Source: an uncultured Oscillospiraceae bacterium
GTDB taxonomy: Bacteria > Bacillota > Clostridia > Oscillospirales > Oscillospiraceae
Assembly: GCA_934590505.1 (NCBI GenBank)
Contig: CAKTPC010000010.1
Span: 1 to 30,836, forward strand
DNA length: 30,836 nucleotides
Direction of reading: 5' to 3'
Both the position numbers and the translations under genes were made by a program. Shown piece after piece: positions 23,723-30,836 of the stretch. The notes below the pieces were generated by a model. That model saw only the letters and a list, made by a program, of their open reading frames with translations. It was not told the DNA's origin and did no database searches. The first letter of the stretch is position 1, and each line of letters opens with the position of its first letter.

Positions 23723-24841
23723 TTATGCCTCGATGCCTTCCAGCTTGTCCTTCCTCTTCTGGCGGAAGTAGCAGAAAGCGATGATGAAGAACACGATCGC
23801 TCCGCCGTAGCCGCAGTAGGTCATGATGAAGCCGAGCAGGGTCTGGTAGGGGATGAAGAGACAAACGACGTAAGCCAGAACAGTCATGCCGACGCACAGG
23901 AGCTTATACTTTTTGGAGGAGTCCTCCTTGGTGAAGAAGCTGATGGAATTCCAGAGCAGCGGGCAGCAGGTGGAGTAGATAGCAAGGAGAATGATGATAG
24001 CGAAGAGGGTGCCGACGGAGCCGAGGATGTGGTTTGCGAGAACGAGGTTGGGAATGGGAGCCACAGCGGACTCTGCGACATTGCCGAGGTGGTTGAAGCC
24101 CATCAGGACGGAAATGTAGGAGTCAAGGATGGCGCAGATGAGGAGAACGAGCTTGAAGCGTCCAAACTTGTACTCGCGGTTCTCGTAGCCGAGGGTCGCG
24201 ACGAAGTTGGAGCAGAGAAGCAGGGAGCAGCCGCCGAAGGAAAGGCCGGCGGTGATCCAGTGGTTGGTGCCGCGGGAGATGGTGACAGCGCCGCTGTCAA
24301 GCAGAGCCTGGCCTTCCGGGATCTGGGGGAAGTAGGTGAAGGCAGAGATGATGCCGACGACCAGAGTGAAGATCGTGATGACGGGGCCGATACAGCCGAT
24401 AACGTCAACGATCTTAGTAAGGCCGAGGATGGTGACAAGCAGAACGAGCGCCATAAAGATTGCAAGGCCGATGGGCATCGGCAGACCCCACTGCTGGTTC
24501 ATGGTGGTGGCAGCGCCGGAAGACATGAAGAAGTAGCAGCAGAAGGTGAAGAGCCATGCCATGGTCTCACAGGCTTTGCCGACGACGGGACCTGCGTAGA
24601 AGGACGCGACCTCATTGAGGTTGCGCAGATTGCGGGTGCGTCCTGCGTATGCGTACGCAACGTAGGCGATGTATATCATGACGAAGTTAAAGGTACCGAC
24701 GAGGAAGCCGCCGACGACTCCGTAGCCGGTGAAGTACTGAACGGTTTCCTGACCGGATGCGAAACCGGAGCCGATGAGGAATGCCATGAGGGCGCCGATA
24801 AGTATAAATACGCGGCCCCAGCTGAGTTCTTTCTTTTCCAT
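23723..24841 (-). CDS. YkvI-like membrane transporter (APC superfamily)
   Basis: This 372-residue protein has about ten to eleven hydrophobic helices. Helix 1, RVFILIGALMAFLIGSGFAS followed by GQETVQYF, carries the broken-helix GSGFASGQE motif of the YkvI/branched-chain-carrier-like group in the APC superfamily, where the unwound helix forms the substrate and ion site. GGAGG precedes ATG 24841. It lies directly downstream of the glycyl radical enzyme on the same strand, so it is the likely importer of the enzyme's substrate, which would then be an amino acid or an amino-acid-like zwitterion. No transported compound is known to me for YkvI-type proteins. Confidence 0.82.
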   Translation of the reverse strand: MEKKELSWGRVFILIGALMAFLIGSGFASGQETVQYFTGYGVVGGFLVGTFNFVMIYIAYVAYAYAGRTRNLRNLNEVASFYAGPVVGKACETMAWLFTFCCYFFMSSGAATTMNQQWGLPMPIGLAIFMALVLLVTILGLTKIVDVIGCIGPVITIFTLVVGIISAFTYFPQIPEGQALLDSGAVTISRGTNHWITAGLSFGGCSLLLCSNFVATLGYENREYKFGRFKLVLLICAILDSYISVLMGFNHLGNVAESAVAPIPNLVLANHILGSVGTLFAIIILLAIYSTCCPLLWNSISFFTKEDSSKKYKLLCVGMTVLAYVVCLFIPYQTLLGFIMTYCGYGGAIVFFIIAFCYFRQKRKDKLEGIEA

Positions 24842-24914
24842 TGAGAATTTCCTCCAAAATCTGTCTCTTTTTTCGTATTTTTTTGTTATGGAATCGAAAC
24901 GGTATTATCCAAAA

Positions 24915-24955
24915 GGACGGATCCGTCCGGACTGGGCACCGGGCAGTGCCGTCCA
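24915..24955 (-). terminator. GC-rich inverted-repeat structure after the GRE gene
   Basis: GGACGGATCCGTCC (24915-24928) is a perfect 14-bp palindrome, and GGACGG also pairs with CCGTCC at the end of 24950-24955. Leftward it runs into TTTTGG. It probably forms part of a terminator or attenuator between the glycyl radical enzyme gene and its transporter gene. Confidence 0.45.
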
Positions 24956-24989
24956 TAAGATACTTTTTTGAGTTTTGCTTCAGGGCTGC

Positions 24990-25015
24990 GCTCGGGTCAG
25001 TTGGCTGACCCGAGC
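24990..25015 (-). other. 11-bp hairpin just after the GRE stop codon
   Basis: GCTCGGGTCAG (24990-25000) pairs perfectly with CTGACCCGAGC (25005-25015) over a TTGG loop, 12 bp beyond the GRE stop. No U run follows directly. It could protect the abundant GRE transcript from 3' decay, with partial termination at 24915-24955. Confidence 0.55.
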
Positions 25016-25027
25016 CGTATTCCCCTA

Positions 25028-27400
25028 TCAGCCGCAGCAGCTGGTGTGCTCGGTACGGCCGATGATGTTCTCCTGAACGCGCGGGTCAAGCTCTACGAAG
25101 AATGCGGAGTAGCCTGCGACGCGGACCATCAGGTTCTTGTAATTCTCAGGGTTCTTCTGTGCGTCACGGAGGGTCTTTGCGTCAACAACGTTGATCTGGA
25201 CGTGCTGGCCGCCGGCTTCCATGTAGCCGCGCACGAAAGTCTCGAGCATGTCAAGTCCCTTCTCGCCCTTTGCGACTGCGGGATCGAACTTGTGGTTGAC
25301 AAGAACGCCCTTGGGAACCATGAGGGTATCCATCTTGCCGATGGAGTTGCCGACTGCGGTCGGGCCGTTGCGGTCCATGCCGTTGGAGGGAGAGGCGTTG
25401 TTTGCGAGAGGCTCGCCTGCCATGCGTCCGTCGGGAGTTGCGCCGACAACGCGGCCCTGCCAGATGTTGTAGGTCTGGTTGAGGAGGATGAGCTCGTACT
25501 GGCCGAAGCGGCTGTCCTTGTGAGCCTGGTTCTCCTTGGCACAGAAAGTGACGACCTGGCGGCAGTAATCATCGACGAGGTCGCTGTCGTTGCCGAAGTG
25601 GACGTACTTGTTGAGCAGCATCTGGTGCCACTCTTCCTTGCCTGCGTAGTTGCTGTCGAGCATGTCGCGCATCTCTGCAAGGGTCATCAGCTTTTGCTGG
25701 AAGCAGACCTGATCGATCGCCGCCAGAGAGTCGGCTGCGTTTGCAACGCCGCTGATGAAGGTACCGGTGGTGCTGTACTTTGCGCCGTCCTTCTGGAGGA
25801 TGCGGCCCTTTTCGATGCAGTTGTCAACGGTGGTGGAAGCAAAGACAGTGGGAGCGATGAGGGAGTGCAGGGAGGAGCAGATGCCGTATGCCTGGAGATG
25901 GTAATCTATGGCGAAAGCGAGCTGCTTCTTGTACGCTTCCATGAACTGCTCCATGGAGGTCATGTCTTCCATCTTGCCGGTGTGCGGTCCGAACTGGTAG
26001 TTGCCGTTGGGATCGACGCCGTCGTGCATGGTGACTTCGAGGATCTTCAGGATGTTGATGAAGCCGGCGACGGGACGGAAGTCGGACTTGCCGCAGACGG
26101 AAGCCTCGACGCAGCCGAGTATGCCGTAATCGCGTGCTTCCTCGATGTCGTTGCAGCCGTTTGCAAGAACACGGGAGATGTTGATATCGTCATTGAAGAA
26201 AGCGGGCTGGCCGAGACCCTTCTGGGTGAGCTTGAGGGCTCTGCGGAACACTTCTTCGTCGATAGCTTTGTTGAAGCGGAAAGAGATGGCGGGCTGAGTG
26301 GTCTCTGCGCCATCAGCTGCTTCGAGGAACAGGTAGGTCAGGCGGTTGCAGGCGTTCTTGCCGGCAGTGTCGATACCGCCGATAGTGACGTTCGTCCACA
26401 TCGGGAAGCCGGCATATGCCTCGGCCTCGATATGGTCGCGCAGCTCAAAGATCTCTGTCCACTTGATGAGCATGCACTGGATCATCTCAACAATGTCGTC
26501 CTCGGTCGCGATGCCGGCGTCGATATCGTGCTTGAAGTAGGGGTACATGAACTGGTCGAAGCGGCCGATAGAGTGGTTGTGGCCAGCGTTCTCGATCTGG
26601 TAGGTCAGGTGGATGAACCAGAAGAACTGCATTGCCTCATAGAAGGTGCGTGCGGGATATTCGGGGATGTGGCGGCAGGTCTCGGTGATGCGGTTGAGCT
26701 CTGCCTTGCGCTTCTCATCGGTCTCCTCGGCGGCCATCTGCTCTGCGAGGTCCGCATAGCGGTGTGCAAACTCAATGCCTGCCTTGAGGGTGACGATCAT
26801 GCCTTCCCAAACGTCCTTCTGCTCCTGGGTGATATAGTCGTAATGCTCGATGCCGTCCAGCTTAGCCTGGATCTCTTCGATCATCTGCTTGTAGCCGGTC
26901 GCCAGGACCTTGGAGTAATGAGGCATATGGCTTGCGGTGGAGACTATGCGGGAGCCGATGGTGATAAGGCCGTTGTCGGAAGCCTTCTTCATGTCGTCGG
27001 GGAGCTTGCTGTCGATGATCTCGCGGAAAGAACGGCCTTCCCACTGCTTGAGAATGCCTATCAGCTCTTCCTTGTCGCTGGGATCGCCCCATGCCAGCTT
27101 ATCGGTGCTGCGGGTGTCGAAAGTGTCGATGTCCTCAAGTATCCATTTGGAGCCCCACTCGGGGTATACAGGGACGGAACGGTATCTCTCACCGTGATCG
27201 CCGACGAAGATGGACTGGGGGTTGATGAATATCTTCATGTTCTTCAGAAGATACTCGAGCAGATGCGCCTTGCGTGAGACCGGTGACTCTACAGAGGGCA
27301 TTTCATAAAACTTGGTTACGAGACGTGCACGGTCCAGGGAAATAGATGGTGCAGTATTGCGCAGACGTGCTTTCAAAAATTCAACTTTTTCGCTTGCCAT
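25028..27400 (-). CDS. Glycyl radical enzyme of the dehydratase/lyase class, substrate unknown
   Basis: This 790-residue protein is full length for the pyruvate formate-lyase superfamily. The N-terminal PFL domain spans about 10-660 and the glycyl radical domain about 680-790. The radical site is Gly763 in MVRVAGYSA. The active-site loop GILGCVEAS gives thiyl Cys430 and general base Glu432, the C-V-E triplet of lyase-type GREs rather than PFL. His158 (SHMPHYSKVL) and Asp282 (GHNHSIGRFDQ) fall where dehydratases have pocket residues. Beyond C-V-E the loop (CGKSDFRPVAGFIN) lacks the WHD of glycerol/propanediol dehydratase and is nearer to the hydroxyproline dehydratase style, but not identical. 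The C-terminus ends RTEHTSCCG, with an extra Cys-Cys. AAGGAG precedes ATG 27400. The activase gene lies 57 bp upstream. Confidence 0.92.
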   Translation of the reverse strand: MASEKVEFLKARLRNTAPSISLDRARLVTKFYEMPSVESPVSRKAHLLEYLLKNMKIFINPQSIFVGDHGERYRSVPVYPEWGSKWILEDIDTFDTRSTDKLAWGDPSDKEELIGILKQWEGRSFREIIDSKLPDDMKKASDNGLITIGSRIVSTASHMPHYSKVLATGYKQMIEEIQAKLDGIEHYDYITQEQKDVWEGMIVTLKAGIEFAHRYADLAEQMAAEETDEKRKAELNRITETCRHIPEYPARTFYEAMQFFWFIHLTYQIENAGHNHSIGRFDQFMYPYFKHDIDAGIATEDDIVEMIQCMLIKWTEIFELRDHIEAEAYAGFPMWTNVTIGGIDTAGKNACNRLTYLFLEAADGAETTQPAISFRFNKAIDEEVFRRALKLTQKGLGQPAFFNDDINISRVLANGCNDIEEARDYGILGCVEASVCGKSDFRPVAGFINILKILEVTMHDGVDPNGNYQFGPHTGKMEDMTSMEQFMEAYKKQLAFAIDYHLQAYGICSSLHSLIAPTVFASTTVDNCIEKGRILQKDGAKYSTTGTFISGVANAADSLAAIDQVCFQQKLMTLAEMRDMLDSNYAGKEEWHQMLLNKYVHFGNDSDLVDDYCRQVVTFCAKENQAHKDSRFGQYELILLNQTYNIWQGRVVGATPDGRMAGEPLANNASPSNGMDRNGPTAVGNSIGKMDTLMVPKGVLVNHKFDPAVAKGEKGLDMLETFVRGYMEAGGQHVQINVVDAKTLRDAQKNPENYKNLMVRVAGYSAFFVELDPRVQENIIGRTEHTSCCG

Positions 27401-27457
27401 TGCATTTTCTCCTTCTTGAAATATATTTCAGCGGTTATCCGCTTTAGTTGACCGGGT

Positions 27458-28402
27458 TTATTCGTCCTTCATGTTCTCATTATTGTAGAAGCACTTCTTG
27501 CCCACGGGCAGCAGCACCTCATTGGCAGCGTCCACAAGTGAGAACATATGCTCGGTGCTGGGCTCCTCAACATCGTTGAGCGGGTACTCGCGGTCGAGGA
27601 TCTTGTATTTGTTTATGCCCAGCTTGTGATATGCCAGCAGCTCGTAGCGCTTGACGTTCGGCAGATCCTTTATGAATTCTGCCGTTGCGCGGATGTTCTC
27701 TTCAGAATCGTTCCACCCGGGGACGACCGGCGTGCGCACACATATCTCTATGCCGTGCTGGCTTATCTTTTCAAGATTCGCGAGGATCCGTTCGTTTGTC
27801 TGCCCGGTAATTTTGCGGTGCATCTCCGGATCCATCTGCTTGAGGTCGAAATAAATGAAGTCTATGTAATCAAGGCAGGGCTTGAACTTCTCATAGTCGC
27901 CGCAGCCGCAGGACTCGATCGCCACGTTGATGCGGTACTGGCGGCACTTCTTGCACACCGCGAGCAGGAACTCGGGCTGCATCAGCGCTTCGCCGCCGGA
28001 GAAGGTCACACCGCCGCCGGAGTGCTGGAAGTAATAGCGATCCTGATAGATCTTCTTGAAAAGCTCATCAACTGTGTAATCCTCGCCGAAGAGCTTTCTC
28101 GCTTCAGTGGGGCACATACGCGCACAGGCTCCGCAGCCGGTGCATTTTTTACGGTCATAATGCAGGGAACCGTCCTCGCCGAGCGTGACCGCGCCGCTTT
28201 TGCACATCTTCGCGCAGAAGCCGCAGCCCATGCATTTTGCAGCGTTGAGGGAGACCTCGGGGTAGAAGTGGATAGACTCCGGATTGGCGCACCAGAGGCA
28301 GTGCAGACCGCAGCCCTTGAAAAAGACTGTGGTACGCATCCCGCGGCCGTCATGAATGGAGCACTTCTGAATGTTTATTATTCTCCCAGTCAATTCTTCC
28401 AT
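27458..28402 (-). CDS. Glycyl radical enzyme activase (radical SAM)
   Basis: This 314-residue protein installs the glycyl radical on the enzyme encoded downstream, using SAM cleavage. The radical-SAM site CGLHCLWC gives Cys31, Cys35 and Cys38 (CX3CX2C). An inserted ferredoxin-like domain carries two 4Fe-4S motifs, CMGCGFCAKMC (57-67) and CTGCGACARMC (87-97), as in activases of lyase-type GREs and unlike PflA. SGGGVTFSGGEAL (128-140) is the SAM-binding GGE motif. The ribosome site is weak (GGTAGG before ATG 28402). It is the first gene of the leftward operon, which diverges from the LysR gene at 28782. Confidence 0.95.
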   Translation of the reverse strand: MEELTGRIINIQKCSIHDGRGMRTTVFFKGCGLHCLWCANPESIHFYPEVSLNAAKCMGCGFCAKMCKSGAVTLGEDGSLHYDRKKCTGCGACARMCPTEARKLFGEDYTVDELFKKIYQDRYYFQHSGGGVTFSGGEALMQPEFLLAVCKKCRQYRINVAIESCGCGDYEKFKPCLDYIDFIYFDLKQMDPEMHRKITGQTNERILANLEKISQHGIEICVRTPVVPGWNDSEENIRATAEFIKDLPNVKRYELLAYHKLGINKYKILDREYPLNDVEEPSTEHMFSLVDAANEVLLPVGKKCFYNNENMKDE

Positions 28403-28781
28403 ATCAACCTACCATCCATTTTTATTTAAATTCGAAAAATGCTTGCAATCGTGATAATAATTTATTATTATTAATGTGCTTATAGGAAGCACGGCAGCTC
28501 AGAAGAATTTGGTGATGATAACCAAGGCTTGACTGTCAAAGAAACTATATATCTTTTTAACGCGAGGAATTATTTGTGGAAACATACCAATTCCTTGATA
28601 TTATATTAGCAGAGTATTCGCATTAAGTCGAACAAATTATTTTCATGCCCGCGATAAAATTCATTCATGATCCTGTGACAATAAAAAATTTTCATCGGTT
28701 TTTCCGAAATTCCGATGTTTGAGCAGAATAAAATGTGAAAATTTTTTTAACGGAAGCTGATAAACAGTAAGGAGTGGAGCT
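28403..28781. promoter_or_regulatory. Divergent 379-bp regulatory region between GRE operon and LysR gene
   Basis: No gene or tRNA is visible. The region is AT-rich and holds several dyads: ATAATAA-T-TTATTAT (28454-28468), TTGAC-T-GTCAA (28529-28539), AGGAATT-N17-AATTCCT (28565-28595) and CATCGG-N13-CCGATG (28693-28717). TTGACA at 28534-28539 read leftward is a candidate -35 box for the GRE operon, but no good -10 follows at the right distance. The CATCGG dyad, about 65 bp before the LysR start, fits an autoregulatory site. Functional roles are inference. Confidence 0.5.
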
Positions 28782-29723
28782 ATGGATACAAATAAATATC
28801 AGATTTTCCTAAAAGTCCTGGAGCACAGGAGCTTTTCAAAGGCGGCAGCAGAGCTGGGCTACACGCAGTCGGCAGTCAGTCATTCTATTGCAGTGATGGA
28901 AAAGGAGTTCGGTTTTCAGCTGCTCAACAGGAAAGATAACAAGATATCCCTTACAAGAGCCGGCATTGACCTGTTGCCGCATATACGCAATGTAGCAAGC
29001 GCGCAGGACGAGCTTGACCTCTCGCTTCAGTCGTACCGCGGCATTGAATCCGGTACGCTGTGCATCGCGTCTATCATGAGCCTGCCGATGCATTTTTTCA
29101 CCGAGCTTTTCAGGCGCTTCCACGAAAAGTACCCGGCGATCCATATCGTCTGCATTGACGGGAACTATGAGGAGCTTGAGGAAATGCTCAGCGGAGGACG
29201 GGTGGATTTCGGCTTCACTTCGGTCACAAGCTCTCTGCCGTTTGAATATGTCCCGCTCATGCGCGACAGGCTTATGGCAGTTTTCCCGACAGATCACCCC
29301 CTCTGCGCAAAGGAGACTGTCGAACTGAGCGATCTTGAAGACTATGATTTCATCATGCCCGGCGAAGGCCCCAACCATCAGATTGGCGAGCTTATCCGCA
29401 AATACGGGCTGAAGCTCAATTCGCCCTATTCGGTAAGCGATGATAATTTCACCGTCAAAATGGTCTCGGACGGGCTCGGCGTCAGTATCCTGCCGGAAAT
29501 GAGCTTCAAAAATTATCTTGATCTTCCCATTGAATCCCGGGAGCTCAGGGAAAAACCGTACAGGAGTATTGGTATAATCTACCGGCATTGGGATCAGCTT
29601 TCTCCCCTGAGCAGAATACTCATAAACGAAGCCAAGGACTTCTTTTCAAAGCTCAGCCCGAAGACCTCGGCCTCGCATCTGCCGTGGTTCAGTGAGCTGG
29701 ACTGCAGCGGGAAAAATCAGTGA
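28782..29723 (+). CDS. LysR-family transcriptional regulator
   Basis: This 313-residue protein has an N-terminal winged helix (FLKVLEHRSFSKAAAELGYT and QSAVSHSIAVMEKEFG) and a LysR substrate-binding domain (about 90-295). AAGGAG precedes ATG 28782. It is transcribed divergently from the glycyl radical operon, so that operon is its most likely target. It is followed 27 bp later by a second regulator gene in the same direction, so two ligands may be integrated. Confidence 0.93.
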   Translation: MDTNKYQIFLKVLEHRSFSKAAAELGYTQSAVSHSIAVMEKEFGFQLLNRKDNKISLTRAGIDLLPHIRNVASAQDELDLSLQSYRGIESGTLCIASIMSLPMHFFTELFRRFHEKYPAIHIVCIDGNYEELEEMLSGGRVDFGFTSVTSSLPFEYVPLMRDRLMAVFPTDHPLCAKETVELSDLEDYDFIMPGEGPNHQIGELIRKYGLKLNSPYSVSDDNFTVKMVSDGLGVSILPEMSFKNYLDLPIESRELREKPYRSIGIIYRHWDQLSPLSRILINEAKDFFSKLSPKTSASHLPWFSELDCSGKNQ

Positions 29724-29750
29724 AACAATTAAACGGAGGATATTAAAATA

Positions 29751-30419
29751 ATGGATTATCATTTCAACACATATAACGGGCGGAACTCGACCCCGGCGGA
29801 TATAATGCAGTATTACGCAAGCATCGTCCCATTCCTCGGCGTGGTCCTCGGCGACACGTATGAGATCGCTCTGCTCGACTGCCGCTCAAAGCAGCTTGTT
29901 GCCATAGCCAACGGGCACATAAGCGGAAGAACGGTCGGCGCACCGATGACCAATCTCGCCCGTCAGATCGTTGATAAGGGTGACTGGAAGCAGTCGGACT
30001 ATATAGCCAACTATTCCGGCGTATCGTCGGAGGGCAAAACCCTGCGTTCATCCTCTTATTATATTAAGTACGATAACGAGCTGCTTGGGATGCTCTGCAT
30101 AAATGTTGACATTTCGGCATACACGCAGATAAGCGAGCTTGCGCTGAAGCTCGGCGGGATCGTCCCCAATCATGCCGAGCAGGCCAGCGAAATATTTGTG
30201 GACGGCGTGTCGAACAGCGTCAACCAGGTGCTGACAGAGCTGTATGGAAAGAATATACCGCAGCACTTCTCCATGGACGAGCGCACGAACATACTGCGCA
30301 TACTCAGTGACAGGAAGATTTTCCTCATAAAGGGCGCCGTTCCGCGCGTCGCAAGGATGCTCGGATGCAGCGAACCCACCGTGTACCGCGGAATAAAATC
30401 CTGCGAAGCAATGAACTGA
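29751..30419 (+). CDS. YheO/DauR-type PAS-HTH transcriptional regulator
   Basis: This 222-residue protein has an N-terminal YheO-like PAS domain (about 15-125; FLGVVLGDTYEIALLDCRSK, GRTVGAPMTNLA, LLGMLCINVDIS) and a C-terminal HTH (about 170-220; RNILRILSDRKIFLIKGAVP and VARMLGCSEPTVYRGIKS). DauR-type regulators control D-amino-acid and related catabolic genes in other bacteria and often lie near ridA. ACGGAGG precedes ATG 29751. Its place beside a LysR gene and a RidA-containing operon supports control of amino-acid-like substrate use. Confidence 0.88.
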   Translation: MDYHFNTYNGRNSTPADIMQYYASIVPFLGVVLGDTYEIALLDCRSKQLVAIANGHISGRTVGAPMTNLARQIVDKGDWKQSDYIANYSGVSSEGKTLRSSSYYIKYDNELLGMLCINVDISAYTQISELALKLGGIVPNHAEQASEIFVDGVSNSVNQVLTELYGKNIPQHFSMDERTNILRILSDRKIFLIKGAVPRVARMLGCSEPTVYRGIKSCEAMN

Positions 30420-30494
30420 CCCCCGGTCACAACTGGGCTGAAGTTAAAAAGGAAACGGCTCGGAGCAGCACGAGTGCATTTTGACACAGCACAT

Positions 30495-30530
30495 AAAAAC
30501 CGCCGCAAGCGTCATTTCGCTTGCGGCGGT
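30495..30530 (-). terminator. Terminator of the tRNA-Arg gene
   Basis: ACCGCCGCAAGCG (30499-30511) pairs with CGCTTGCGGCGGT (30518-30530), a perfect 13-bp stem. Read leftward it is followed by TTTTT. It starts 2 bp after the CCA end of the tRNA remnant and so belongs to that tRNA. Confidence 0.85.
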
Positions 30531-30531
30531 G

Positions 30532-30577
30532 TGGTATGCCCGACAGGATTTGAACCTGCGACCTTCGGAGTCGGAGT
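30532..30577 (-). tRNA. 3' half of a tRNA-Arg(CCG), interrupted
   Basis: Read leftward: anticodon loop CTCCGAC (anticodon CCG, U33 and A37 in place), 3' anticodon stem TCCGA, variable loop AGGTC, T-arm GCAGG-TTCAAAT-CCTGT, acceptor strand CGGGCAT, discriminator A and encoded CCA. The 5' anticodon strand should be TCGGA but the sequence on that side is CATAA, and neither D-arm nor 5' acceptor strand follows. The gene is therefore cut at the anticodon stem. The adjoining sequence leads into an IS256-type transposase gene. Confidence 0.8.
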
Positions 30578-30581
30578 TATG

Positions 30582-30836
30582 TGGGATAATGTATAATAAG
30601 TTGCGCAAATTGAAAAGAGCATAAAAGAAGACATAGCTTGCAGGCTCTGGTAGAATGAAGTCACGACACACCATTCTGAAAGGAGATAGCAAACTATGTC
30701 CGAGAAAATTGTACAGCTGAATGAGGAAATTATCAAGGGTCAGCTCAAGGAATTAGTTTGCGGAAGCGTGGAGGAAACCCTGAACGAGCTGCTGGAAAAG
30801 GAGGCGGAGTCGCTGACGCAGGCGGCTCGCTATGAG
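30582..30836 (+). mobile_element. Left end of an IS256-family insertion sequence (partial)
   Basis: The sequence from the break in the tRNA gene to the window end includes a 115-bp leader and the start of an IS256-type transposase. The exact terminal inverted repeat is not determined because the right end is outside the window; a start near GGATAATGTATAATAAG (about 30584) is a guess. The tRNA sequence stops at about 30578, which fixes the boundary to within a few bases. Confidence 0.65.
30696..30836 (+). CDS. IS256-family (mutator-type) transposase, N-terminal part
   Basis: ATG 30696 follows AAAGGAG by about 10 bases. The 47 visible residues begin MSEKIVQLNEEIIKGQLKEL and continue GSVEETLNELLEKEAESLTQ up to AARYE. 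This is the conserved N-terminus of IS256-group DDE transposases, just before their RxxRxGHYxR region. The gene runs off the right edge, so whether it is intact is not visible. Confidence 0.85.
   Translation, partial: MSEKIVQLNEEIIKGQLKELVCGSVEETLNELLEKEAESLTQAARYE

Noticed and set aside
23589..23897. N-terminal extension of the 2-hydroxyacid dehydrogenase-fold protein
   Set aside because: The upstream frame is Arg/His/Leu-rich, overlaps the transporter gene in another phase, and lacks family similarity; TTG starts with AGGAG explain the true start.
24968..27277. 769-codon open frame on the plus strand antisense to the glycyl radical enzyme
   Set aside because: Its translation is Val/Leu/Asp/Ala-rich without domains, whereas the minus strand encodes a complete GRE with all catalytic motifs.
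25028..27400. Glycerol/propanediol dehydratase or pyruvate formate-lyase
   Set aside because: The Cys-Cys pair of PFL is absent (the loop is C-V-E), and the WHD segment expected in glycerol-type dehydratases is RPVAG here. No microcompartment or diol-pathway genes are nearby.
30532..30600. Complete tRNA gene at the right end
   Set aside because: Only the anticodon loop to CCA is present. The 5' anticodon strand, D-arm and 5' acceptor strand are missing.
1..30836. CRISPR array, rRNA genes, riboswitch or replication origin
   Set aside because: I saw no regularly spaced direct repeats, no rRNA-like sequence, no recognisable riboswitch core and no DnaA-box cluster in the window.

Overview
The window looks like the chromosome of an anaerobic Bacillota of the Clostridia, probably a gut Oscillospirales or Lachnospirales-type organism. 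The signs are strong AGGAG ribosome sites, some TTG starts, oxygen-sensitive enzymes (a glycyl radical enzyme and its radical-SAM activase, an Fe-S old-yellow-enzyme reductase, EtfAB-linked acyl-CoA chemistry), DUF4037/DUF4125 genes, and an IS256-type transposase at the right edge. The taxonomic call is inference from family content, not from a marker gene.

Layout. (1) 1-1060 is a gene graveyard: the end of an unknown gene, a frameshifted and truncated (p)ppGpp synthetase, and the 3' end of a SAM-dependent methyltransferase with its hairpin. (2) 1068-15578 is a catabolic island: a leftward LysR regulator, then rightward genes for an AMACR-type family III CoA enzyme, EtfB, EtfA, an Fe-S/FAD ene-reductase, a second family III CoA-transferase, an acyl-CoA dehydrogenase and a DASS/SLC13 transporter. 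After a strong terminator come a sodium:solute symporter, an acyl-CoA ligase and an MBL-fold hydrolase. Together they should import a carboxylate, activate it as a CoA thioester, epimerise it and oxidise or reduce it with flavin electron carriers. The substrate is unknown. (3) 15586-15980 is a second graveyard: a MaoC-like hydratase tail, then a second copy of the same methyltransferase tail plus hairpin. The two copies (804-950 and 15830-15976) bracket the island as direct repeats.

(4) 16057-20895, leftward: Fe-dependent alcohol dehydrogenase, a small membrane protein, an EamA exporter, and a tight trio DUF4125 / DUF4037 (nucleotidyltransferase-like) / TPR. (5) 20972-28402, leftward: a probable catabolic operon, in transcription order GRE activase, glycyl radical enzyme, YkvI-like transporter, a 2-hydroxyacid-dehydrogenase-fold protein lacking the usual catalytic residues, RidA and a MalY/PatB-type PLP enzyme. 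The logic suggests import of an amino-acid-like compound, radical elimination, PLP chemistry and clean-up of an enamine/imine. The substrate is not known. (6) 28782-30419, rightward: a LysR regulator diverging from the GRE operon, then a YheO/DauR-type PAS-HTH regulator.

(7) 30495-30836: a leftward tRNA-Arg(CCG) of which only the 3' half is present. It is cut in the anticodon stem by what appears to be the left end of an IS256-family element whose transposase runs off the window. The most promising undescribed biology is the GRE operon (item 5) and the CoA island (item 2), each with enzymes that depart from family consensus at catalytic positions.
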